From: Rhynochetos jubatus
Lineage: Eukaryota; Chordata; Aves; Eurypygiformes; Rhynochetidae
Reading direction: 5' to 3'
Length of the DNA: 64,000 nucleotides
Assembly (NCBI GenBank): GCA_027574665.1
Contig: CM050651.1
Coordinates: forward strand, 8,557,501 to 8,621,500
This document shows, one piece after another, positions 1-10,820 of this stretch. The position numbers and the translations under genes were made by a program. The notes under the pieces were generated by a model. The model did not search any database and was not told the DNA's origin. It saw only the letters and a program-made list of their open reading frames with translations. Numbering within the stretch: position 1 is the stretch's first letter; every line of letters starts with the position of its first letter.

Positions 1-3000
1 ATGAGGACCAGTTTTTCTAAGTGCTAAGCTCGGTATTATTGCTCCTCTGGGGGCAAAAGTCACTTACTGTGGAGGATTAGGATGCCAATTGTCACTTATT
101 AGAGCTAACAACATGCAAAACTTCACGGATTCATGTGTTTTTGCTACCTCTGTGGTTGACAAATAACTGTAGTCTGCTAAAGGGATGCTCAGTCTGTCTG
201 GCTTTGAATTGAAAACCAAAACCTCCATGGGGTTTTTTGCATTAAGGAGAGTGGCATGCTGACCTGAAGTGGCCAAGGCAACAACAGTTGAAAGCATACT
301 GATCCTCCTACCTCTGCTATCAGGGTCCATTTCAGAAGGTACAGGACTGGTAGAAGCTTTGTTTGCCATGAGATGACCTATAAACTGTCATCTGCTTCAC
401 CTACCCTCTTAAAAGCGTAAGTATTATTTTTCAACAAATTATTTCTCCAATGCATAATCATTAGAAATGTCGGTAAAATAATAACTCGAGGGTGCTTCCT
501 GTTAAATTTGTTAATAACCACATCCTCTGCTAATAAACACCTAGGCCTTTGGCCTCAAGTTTATTTAGCCCAGGATATGTGTATTATTACCTCATTAAGA
601 GGAAACACCCTCAAGATATTATTTAAGTATCTCCAGGAGGAAAAACAGCTGAGTCAAAAGGATGTGTAGGCCAGCTGTTTAAAATTCACTGGGTAAGGCA
701 ATTTTCCAGGTGAGTTGTCAAAAATTAGATTAACATAACATGAAGAAATACTTATTTCTTACACTATAGCATGCAGTTACCTGTGTGTTTTACAGGAACA
801 AGCAGAAGGCAGGGGAAGTTAAGGAAAGACCCTGAAGTAAATTTCCGGGGCACCGAGCATTCAGCAATATCATGATAGTTATTGGCTTTGATATTCTCCA
901 CCTTTGCTGTTATGCTGGAAAAAGTTGGAGACACTTTGCTTTGCTTTTCCACTTCAGAAAAAGCAGCTTTTAAAAGAAACGTGTTGAAGCTGTTCCTCTA
1001 GCGTTGTCTCTTCAGCTCATGCGCTTAAATCTCAACATGTGGGTAGGTTTTTTGCAGAATCCAAAGCTGGGATATTAAGCATTCCTGTATCCTTTTAAAT
1101 AGAAACCAGTTTAAAATTAATCCTTAGGTACATTTACAGGATCAATTTATATCTTTAAATTGTGCAGCATCATTTTATATATTCTCCAGATAGGGCCATT
1201 GTTTTCAAAAGTTATCTTTTCATTTACGTATTTTTCTCTTTTTTAAAAGAATTTTTTATGATGAAAGAGTAATTATGTTAGGCAATTATAAGAACAGTAA
1301 GTCTTAGATATGCTCAAGAACAAAATGCTTTCTGTATTTTCAGTGCATATTCATTTGAAGAATTATTTTTACATAGCAATATTTCAGTGGAAGCAGAGGC
1401 TGAACAGATGCTCTCACCTCACAACACATGTTTTGAAAGAAAGTTTTAAAGACTCTGATTGCACAACTCAGCACTATGTGCAAGGAAACAAACAGACCCC
1501 AAACAACAAAAAAAACTCTAAAATTTGCGATGTGAACTCCCCTTTGTGAAACAAGAGGTGTAGAATCACAAGTAGGAATGGTAAATGTTACAAAACGAGA
1601 ATAGTTCCAAGAGAACTGTATATGCAGTATACATCAATTCGAGGCAATTGCTTTAATTTGGCGTAGATGTAGATTTAAAGGCACATTTTAAAAATATAGT
1701 CATAATGACCAGCATCAAACCAGTGATTGTAAGAGGCCTGTTGCCCTGCTTTGTACTCTTGCTCACAACATGAAAATCAGGTCTACTGCCTTCCACAACA
1801 TCATCACTGACAAACTGATGAAGCCCAGCCTAGATAAGTGATACAGAGATGGACTAAAAGAAGCTGGAAAGGGCAGAAAATAAAGCTGGCTAATTTGAAA
1901 CACCCAAAACATGTCTGGAAGGGACTGGTCACTGTGCCTGCCCAGCTCAGGGAATGGCCAGGAGCCGATGGCTGCCCTGACACACAAGAAAATCTCACCA
2001 AACTAGCCATTAAGGAGGAGGATGACAGAGGATGTGCAGAGCCAGCCGAGAGAAGCTGGTTTTGCAGAAGCAGTGGTTCCATGATGGGGAGAGGAACTGG
2101 CAACACTTTGACCTCTGATCAGTGCTTATGGCAACGGGGACTTGACAGCAGCTTTCACAGGCCACATCTCCATCTTCCTAAGTATCCTTCTCCAGAGTCA
2201 CACAGCCAGGTTGGGTAAACAGTGGCTCCATTATCCACGGATAGCATATAACCACAGGGAGAGTGTGTTCAGGAAAGCCTACTTTAAACTATAGGTCCTG
2301 CAGAAATGCAAGTTGCAAACAGAGTAAAAATGTCATTTTGAAGAGAGCACAGAAAGGTGGTGTGGAGAATGTCGGTATCCATCAAAACCAAAACTTTTTT
2401 ATAGCACCTGCCTTCACTTCCCACCTAGCCCCCACGAAGGAGATTGCTGCAAATAAAATGATTTTGTTTTAAAGTTAACGCCTCAATTGTGGACTAATAA
2501 AAATACAGTACATTAAAAATAAATAAATAAATAATGGTGAAATGCTATTGGTTTTTTGAAACATAAGTCTTAGGAAAGCTAAGGGTGCGACCAAGCCTCC
2601 CTAATGCAAAACGCTGGAAAATATTACTAGTTGCATTGAAAAAGGAGGCCTCCGACGTAGTTATCTATGTAATACAGGATGCTGTGAAATGATGGAAACT
2701 CTGTTACAAGATTTTTTTTTAAAAACGGGATTAATATGAATTCACCAGGCAGCTGCTGCTAAATAATCACAAGCAATACCTTTATATTCTGACAACGTAA
2801 TTTTTCTTTTAATTTTTGCAAGATTTGTTTAGAGAGTGCTATGATATTACCTGCTTTGAATATTATATGCATGCCAGCACAGGCTCTCAGGGTGGAATTA
2901 CTCCTTAAAGACAGCAAAGACTATGTATGTCAGGCAGGATCACCTGCTTGAAAAAGATAGTTTTGGGGGAGATCTTAAGACATCCTTTCTCTCCCACAGA

Positions 3001-4115
3001 GACAGGGCTACTACAAGGGATATCTGCTCTCTATGTGTAGCACTGTGAATTATGACTGTTCTGTTTATTACCGAATTATTTATCATTCAAAACATTCTCG
3101 AAGATACTGCAGCGTTTCTGCAGATGTTTCAACGCAAAGCAGAACACAGAGGATCTGCCTGTCACAGGTACACAGGGCCTGGTATGCCGGAATATGCACG
3201 TGAATCAGCCTCAGCTCAGAAACCAGCCTTTAGTGTGCGTAAGTACTTTTTGCCTTTCTTACAGTTTCTGAACATGTTATGATTCAACAGGAATGAAGTC
3301 AGGCAGTGCAAGGGGAAGCCCAAACAATCCTCTTTACTGTCTGGCAACCTTCTGCCAGAGGATGTTGTTACTGTTGCAGGTTAACTTCCAGGCGATTTCT
3401 CTACACAGCTATCATGTATTTTATACATGCACACGTTAAAAAAAAAAACAAAAAAACCACCACAAACCTTTCTCTTTGGGGTTTCAGGGCTTCCTGCATT
3501 CAAGTCAAATAAGACTATTTTTTTAATTTCAATATACAACAACTGGCAAAAACCAGATCATTCTGTGGAGAGAAAAAGCCCCGTCCTGGCCCTCCCTCTG
3601 TACCTTTATCACTGCTGACTAGACCCTCAGCCCTCAAACTGCGGAACAAGGCATTAGCCAGCACAGGAAGCGTTAGTGGAATTTAACTCTGAAACTAGGC
3701 TTTAGGTCACGAGCTGATGCTTTCTGTCTCAAAAAACTTCAAAAGAGAAACCCTAGTTCTCCCTTCCGTTTCCCTGCCTGTCCATTTTGCTAGTGCACGC
3801 AGTAACTTGAGTTCAGCTTTCCTGCAACCTCGGTACGTTGACCTCCAGTCGGGCGGCAGCCACGGACCTAAAGTACGTTCATGAGTCAGTGGAAGCCCCT
3901 GGCTTTGCTACTTGCCCTCCTCCACCTCCCTCCGGCAGCCTCCTGGTCAGCATGCCGGAGCCCTGAAGGAATGGCATGTTTGTAAACTAAACAGGAAAGA
4001 GGAACACGCCAGACACTTACATCACCTGACAGATGTGTTTCTCAAGCATGCAAGTTCATTTAAGGCTTTTTCGTGGCATGTGTTGACCCAAAATCAATGA
4101 ATGAATAAGTAAATT
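1..4115. other. Non-coding unique sequence
   Basis: No gene, exon or transposon is recognised. Open frames here, such as 1838-2218 (+), overlap frames on the other strand and show no domain. The only repeat seen is the TAAA run near 2.5 kb, plus a short A-rich patch at about 3438-3460. Confidence 0.6.
2514..2534 (+). repeat. (TAAA)n microsatellite, about 5 units
   Basis: A short run of TAAA units that crosses position 2520. Confidence 0.85.
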
Positions 4116-4164
4116 AAGGGGGGGGGGGGGAAGAGAAAGGAAGAAAAGAAGGAGAAGGAGAGAA
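4116..4164 (+). repeat. 49-nt uninterrupted purine tract with G13 run
   Basis: G13 at 4118-4130 is followed by an AAGAGAAAGGAAGAAAAGAA-type run, with no pyrimidine from 4116 to 4164. This is low-complexity sequence and a potential triplex (H-DNA) former. Confidence 0.9.
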
Positions 4165-4439
4165 TTGGTGTCATGCTCAACATGTTTTGCACCCTGTAAA
4201 AAGGAATTAAGTGACTCAAGCTCCCCACCCCCCTTCTCCCTTTATGTCTGGAAGTGAGCCCTTCTGAAATACTATAGCTACTGGCAGCACAGCAACACAT
4301 AATAACATGGTAGCAACACATAAAACTGTCAGTCTTCAATGGAAATAGATGGTTAGGCTGAGGGGGTAAACAGACTAAATCAATTTGAACATGCATGTTA
4401 AGGACTGTGAAAGGGCAGAGTTTAGTGCTGCTAAGCTGG

Positions 4440-4760
4440 AAAACATTTGTCTCTGTCTCGTTGTATTTCCCTGCCATTCAGCGGCATCCACCCACAGGCC
4501 TCTCGCTTGGCTCCAGTCAGACTCCACGGCTGATTAATGGCAGCTGGAGGTGTCCAGTAATTTCCTCACCTAATAATAAACTACAACCCAAAACAGGGGT
4601 TCCCCTCAGGCCCCCATTTAACATAACTCTCCTTACTACCAGGAGAAGGCCAATTACCTTGTGTCTGCTCACGTCTGAGATAAGGCACGTGTAAGTGGCT
4701 TTGAGAGGTTTCTTGGTTGACTTTGGGCACATCATCTTCGTCTGTGGCAGGGTAAGCAAA
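4440..4760. promoter_or_regulatory. Candidate conserved non-coding segment (texture only)
   Basis: This is non-repetitive, mixed-composition sequence holding a TGATTAATGG homeodomain-type core, CAGCTG and CACGTG E-boxes (CACGTG at 4687-4692) and a GATA-like GAGATAAGG. The motif set is suggestive of an enhancer, but such motifs are frequent by chance. Conservation was not tested. Confidence 0.2.
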
Positions 4761-4799
4761 GTTCAGACAGTGTCTGCATCACTCTTATACAGGGATCAT

Positions 4800-4838
4800 A
4801 AAAAACAAAAAAAAAAAAAAAGGAGGGGGGGGAAAAGA
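4800..4838 (+). repeat. A-run followed by G-run low-complexity tract
   Basis: A long poly-A run broken by a single C is followed by GGA, a G-run and AAAAGA. It lies next to an enhancer-like segment and is not obviously a retroposon tail. Confidence 0.85.
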
Positions 4839-7800
4839 TATGCCATCCTTGCAACAGGAAAAGAGTCTCCTCTAACAAATCTCAACAGCAACATGACCTT
4901 AAAAACAGAGGGACTTTCTTTCTCTTATCCTAATCCCAGGGTCACCAACACACACAGTTACGATTTCAGTGGCTGAGGCTTAAGCAATCAGTCTGGCTCA
5001 CCACTTCCTACCCAAGGGTACCCAATAAAACGTTTTATATGAAGACACATCCTCAACAAGAACTTTTCCAGATTTTGTTAGCAATTAAAGCAAAGCCTTG
5101 TTACTGAAAGGGTTGCATGGATTTGTGCATTCATACAAAGACAGTATTGTTTACCTTAGATATCATATTAACTGCAAAGTATTACCTCTACATTAATTAG
5201 GGCATTAACTATGCTGATTTAATAATCATTTACACATCAACATGATTTTTTTTTAATGTTACTTAGATGAGTAACATCTGAGTTTCTGATCAGGTATTTG
5301 AGTAAATAAAGGATGGAGATTTGGCTGTAGATAATTGATAGTAGTAGCCAGAGCATGAAATTATCAAGCCTTTAATTGACAGCAGTTTAACACATAAAAC
5401 TGCATGCAAAACACAGGATTATTCTTTGTGTACCTAGAAGACCCCCTTGTAGCCCAGTCCTCCATGCACCAGTATTAATTTCCCAGTACTTCATTCCACA
5501 GTTTCTTTCTCCCAGGACACAACTGTGAAGTTATGTATGTAGAAATGGTAGTAACGTCACATGTGATACCTATTTATCTATACAGCACACCACCTTTGAC
5601 ATAAGCAAGAATAATGGCACAGATTATGACATCAGAGATTTCAAATGTGCACATTTATACAGATGTTGATATATGAAGTAAATGATATGTAATTAGATAT
5701 TAAAAAAAGGTACTGGAATAGTATTCAGTTTACAATGTCCTGAAAAAAAGATGAAAAGAAGGCTGAGTATCCCAGGTTCTTGGTGATTAGGCTATCACAA
5801 GCAATGCAGATGCCAAAATTTTTGCAGTACTACTCCCTCACTATAGGGACAGGATATACTTGATGCCAAAAAGGAAGTAAATAGTGTTCCATACGGTTGA
5901 TATGTCCTATTAATACCTGCAATTCATAACCTCTGTCAAAATTTGAAAAGCAAAAAATGCATGTGTTTATGGGCACGGGAATGTGCTTCTCCACAGGAAC
6001 CAATCTAATTAACATGTGGACACCGAGGAAAGATTGTCAGACACACAGACCGTTGCTGGCAATGTCTGGTCACACAGGCAACTGCTGGCACTAGGGGATT
6101 AAAAGGTAATATAATGATTTCTTCAAAAGTCTTACGACAGCTTGGGAGGAAACTGACTTACCAGACATCTGTGCAAATGGATTTTCCGTTCTCTTCAAAG
6201 GTTTTTTTCCTATCATCTTCCCTCCCTGAGGGACGGATCATCGGAAAGAAATTTAAAACAATTCTGGATATTGTTTTTATGCCATCCCTTATACAAAGAG
6301 AGAACGTCGTTTCTGCCATAGATGTCACTACATATAACTTTGCAATATGCTAGAATCTGAGTAAGAAAAACCCACAAACAAGGAAACAATGTAGATACAA
6401 AAGGCAATACATTAGGAATTGTTATTTTCCACCACGTTAGAGCTAAGTCATTTCACTGGGGGCGCTGTTTTTAACTAGTAAATTAGAAGCAAGGCCAACT
6501 TCTAACACTTTTTAAAGGATTAGGAAGAACAAAGTTGTTTTTATCAAATAACAAAACACCTTTTTTTTCCCCACTGCTGTACTAAAAGTTGAGGCTAAGG
6601 GTAGAGCCTACATTTCCTCTCAAAGGGGGATACCTACCTAACATCTCTAATCATGTTCTTTTTCCCATTTCAAAAGCCTGCGCATGCAGCAGGTCAAGCA
6701 TACACATTAGTGAATACAGGAGTGTAGTGGAAACTGCCTTCCACAGTCACAGAATTCAGTTTAGGACCACAGATTTCCAACCATGAATTCAAGGCCTTGT
6801 GACAGATGATCTCTTTTAAAGATACAAACACACAAAAGCTCCTTTTCTAAGAATATCCTAATCTTCCTGACTAATGAGGAGACTTTCTCCCATGCTGGAG
6901 AGCAGAAGGGAAATACAGAAACAATTATAATACACTCCCAAATTTTGCCTCATCAGCATAGCAATTTTGCTTACATTTGTCCCACAAACAAACAATGACT
7001 GGTTACCATCGTGTAGTTAAGTGGCTTCCTAAAATACAAATTGCAATAGCCTCACTTTTAAAAGTTACAGAAGGATTCACATCTAATTAGCAAATGAGCT
7101 GTATAATTAACATCAATCGTATGATAATGGAACCTAATGAACGCTCTGACATTGTCAACAATATAGAATTATGGTGGCTTGGTATGAGCACTTACTGTAT
7201 TTTGATTTATCACTCTTTAATAAGAAGATGTTTTTCTCTGTATATTAAATATACATTTGACATGTATAAAATAAATGCTTTGATTTCTTCACATGTGAGA
7301 AGTATTAATATACTCTGTGTTTTTCTTTCAATATTAAACCAAAGAAAAAACACATCAGTTATGTAAAAGGATACATCCAGAGCGTACCCAAAGAAAGAGA
7401 AGGCTACTTAGTGCTTTGCGGAAGTGAGCTTGTACATGCCCCTTCCTGCGTTGCTAGCAGTCAGCCGAAGCACCCCTAGGTGGGCAGCTCCACGTTACAC
7501 CAAATGGTGATCCACAAAGCTTCAGAGTTTCTCAGACAGCAGTCTTCTGGCCTGCCTTCTTCCCCAGGCCAAGGACAGGATCTCCAGTTCTCGGGGGTAA
7601 CAGAACTGGGGGAAATCTGAAGTAGATGCCTTAGTTCTCCATCAAAAGAGAACCATAAGTAAGTCCATTCCATGTGCTGTACCTACAGCAGGAGGCAAGC
7701 CCCATCCTCTGGTGTGGTTGACTAGTTCACATCGCCTAGTCTTAGATAACAATACTAGTCATCTTAGACCTCCCCTTCAGGGTTAATGAAGAAAGGCAAG

Positions 7801-10379
7801 AACTTTTAGTATGTGATTCACCTGACCTGTTGTAGACATTCACGTTAGCAGCAGCCACCCTACAGAATCAGCTGTTCTATAGCAGAAGTCCCTCTATTTC
7901 CCCATTTACTATGGAAAGGACCAAGGACAATAAGGTTCAAAGATGTAGAGGTGTGCACCTGGTCAGGTTTTCCCTTCTCCTTTCCAACTAACCACATCAG
8001 CAAACCAAGCAACCCCACTCCACTCCTGGGCCCTTGCTTCACCGTGTTGCATCATCTTTGGCCACTTCTCATAGATTGCTCATGAAAACACAATTCTCTC
8101 TATTCCAGCTTACATTGCTGTGCTGCCTTTGTGATGGTGGTTGCCTCAGTTCTGTTCTTCAGGCCCTCAGACTAATTTCCCACCCACGTTTGACAAGGTG
8201 AGACATTTGCATGTGTATCAGAGCATGTTCAGTTGTTTCCATTGGGGAATTTTTTTGGAAATATGGAATTTCTTCCTCCTGACAATTTTTAGAAGCTATT
8301 ACCAGGAACATTTTTTTCAGTATACATGAGCTTATGATATCATGGGCTTGTGATATGCTTTGTAGTCAGTAGTAGTCAGCCAACTAAAGGCAGAAAGTGA
8401 TAGAGAAAATGGGTTTGTAAGGGGTCTCTAGCAATTCAGCGGTCTACAGGGTAATAGAGCGAGCACAAAATATGGCAGAGCTCAAGACCTGTCATTCACA
8501 GTGACTGTGGAATCTGAGATATTAAGACTGATATTTCTCGTGATTTTTGAAAAATTATAAAGTCTCTCCTACCTTACAGACAGTAAATCTTAAGCAAATG
8601 GTTGGAATACACAACAACAACAAAGAAGTATCTTCTGTTATAAAGAGAAATGAGCCATTTGATACTTTTTCTGTCAAGATATATACCAGTGAAAGTATCC
8701 AGGAAACAACTAGTGTGTTACTAAAAAAAAAAAAAAAAGGAGGAAGAAAACCACTAAAACCAACTTTTTCCCATCAAGTTTCCAGTGATTCCAGTAGTAT
8801 TTATGTGACTAAAATACTCCCAAATGCAAAACTCAGCAGTAAAAGTTCTGACCTGTTAATTTTGCGTACACTGAGGCAGCTCTGTAACGGCTGAATAGCT
8901 GTACATAAAATTCAAGTCTGATTCACTTTTCTCTCCAATTTCACCTTTTCCTGATTTCATAAAACATGTTCTTATGAATTTACTTAATTAAAATCAGATC
9001 ACATCTCCTGTGTGACTGCGTACAGCAAAAGTGGCAGGTATCACTACCACCACTCCCATTTATTTTGGAGGACGAGGACATGCAGTGACTACTTTTAGCC
9101 AGACGACACCGGGCTTCTCTGACATTACTGAACGGTGTATAAGTGAAACCAAAATTCGGGATGATCATATCCTTAACATATCTCATAGGCCATGTAAGTC
9201 CTTCCTGTAAACAAGCAAGAGTTTATGGGGAGAGTAATATCTTCTAGTATACCAATAGTTTTGTTGGAAAAAATAACCTTCTAGTCACAAAGGCTCTTCT
9301 TAAGATCTTGTGAGGTTTTTCCCCCAAAATGAATCTGTCCAACTAATAAAATCTGCTTTTTCCTTCTATTCTTTCCTCCCCAATATCCTTTAAACATCCT
9401 AGCTGTAACAACACCATGCTTTTATACGTATCTTCTATCTCCCTCTTCTCTAACTAATGCAATATCAGCTGCATGTCTGGCAAAAAAATCGTAAAGCTGC
9501 CGCTGTGTCCACATCCAAATCCCTTCTGAAACAACTCCTTTGCCATGAGGACTGCTAAAAACAAAGTTTGCTGATGTGCTGTGACAGCTGTCCTGCCTCT
9601 CCCTGTATTTCAGTTGTCGGTTACAAAAGCCTGCAGAAGCTGGTTTTTCAGTATTTGTTTTTCTGGTTTTGCATCCAGCCCGACAAGCCTCAGGTTTGTG
9701 ACCTAGGTTCCTAAACAATGGAATCAAATATATAATATTAATAAAGGTAGTCTGTACATGGGCTGTGCAAACTTGGTGTGGACTGTGTCTTACATTATCT
9801 GGATTTCTTTTTCTTTTTTTTTTAAGACAAAAAATTTCAGTTTAAATTTAAGACCTCTTTACCCCAACCCTGGATGTTTCCAAAGGGAAGTGTTAGTATA
9901 ACTTCAAAAGACAATGACACAAAAAATAAAATTAATTTACTTTCGGGGGGAATATCAACTCACTTACTTGCAGTGCAGTCCTTCTTCAGGCTGCACATAC
10001 AGACACTGTTCAAGGAAAGCTTTCCCTACTCCACTTACAGCAGAAAGGTGCACGCACTCTTCTGGAGATTTTTCCTCACAGCACACCCACTATCTGCAAA
10101 CATGATCTCATGCCCACCAATGTCAACCAGAACTTTTGATCAACTTGAATAAGCACAGGGTTCTTTTACAATTTTAATGGAATTACTGAGGAATGATCTT
10201 CAGTTTTAAATAGAGTTTTCTCCTGACTAGAGAGCTGAGAAGTGCTAAAATCTTGGCGTTAAGTTGAATCTGGCTCAAAGACGGATGCAGGCTTCCATTG
10301 GTTAATTTTATGTACTGAGGCTCTATTTTACAAGTCTGCTTTTGAACCCAGGGATCCTGCAAAGCTGGGCTGCGCTCGC
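4839..10379. other. Non-coding, AT-rich unique sequence
   Basis: No gene is recognised. Around 5140-5420 there are many homeodomain-type TAATTA/ATTA cores and an octamer-like ATGCAAA, which could mark a conserved element. The longest open frame (8547-8894, +) runs through the poly-A at 8.72 kb and looks like chance. Confidence 0.6.
8723..8750 (+). repeat. Poly-A and purine tract
   Basis: A16 at 8723-8738 is followed by GGAGGAAGAAAA. No upstream retroposon body is recognisable. Confidence 0.85.
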
Positions 10380-10622
10380 AAGGGGCCGAGCTCTTTAATG
10401 ACCTCCCCGACTCCTTCAAACACATCTCCTAAAGCCATAACACTACTCCTTCTGTGCCAAGATTACGTGTTCCCATACTACAGAAGGGGCGAACAAAGTC
10501 CAAAAGAAAAAGGAAAGCTGGTCTCCTGTCAGAGCCTCGGCTTATCTCAGCAGCCCCCTATTTTTAACTCGATTGCAAACGATATCTGTGATCAAAGGGC
10601 CAGAACCCCTGGAGAAGCTTAG
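10380..10622. promoter_or_regulatory. Candidate enhancer-like segment with clustered motifs
   Basis: Within about 240 bp are CAAAGTCCA (an HNF4-type half-site pair, about 10494-10502), CTTATCTC (GATA), CTATTTTTAA (MEF2-like, about 10559-10568) and ATCAAAG (TCF/LEF core, about 10590-10597). The segment is more GC-balanced than its flanks and keeps several CpGs. The matches are to consensus sites known in vertebrates. The inference that they act together is weak. Confidence 0.25.
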
Positions 10623-10776
10623 GCGAACAGCATGGTGGCCACAATTCTTCCTGATGATTTGTAAGCAGGAAAGGACTTTTGACATGAAAGACAGCTTAAA
10701 CAGCACAAGAATAGCAATAAACCAGCTGTAAAATGCTTAACATTGCCCTTGAACTAATGCAAATTGTTCCAAACAA

Positions 10777-10816
10777 TTTTCTTTTCTTTTTCTTTCTTCT
10801 TTTTTTTTTCCTTTTT
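10777..10816 (+). repeat. 40-nt polypyrimidine tract
   Basis: The tract is a pure T/C run and ends directly at GCAG (10817-10820). Together they resemble a 3' splice site, but no exon is supported downstream. Confidence 0.85.
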
Positions 10817-10820
10817 GCAG

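Noticed and set aside
4094-4477. 127-codon minus-strand frame
   Set aside because: Its C-terminal part is translated from the purine tract, giving low-complexity F/S/P residues. It is not a protein signal.
6455-6475. CTCF-like ACTGGGGGCGCTG
   Set aside because: The left half of the consensus does not align without a gap, so the match is too weak.
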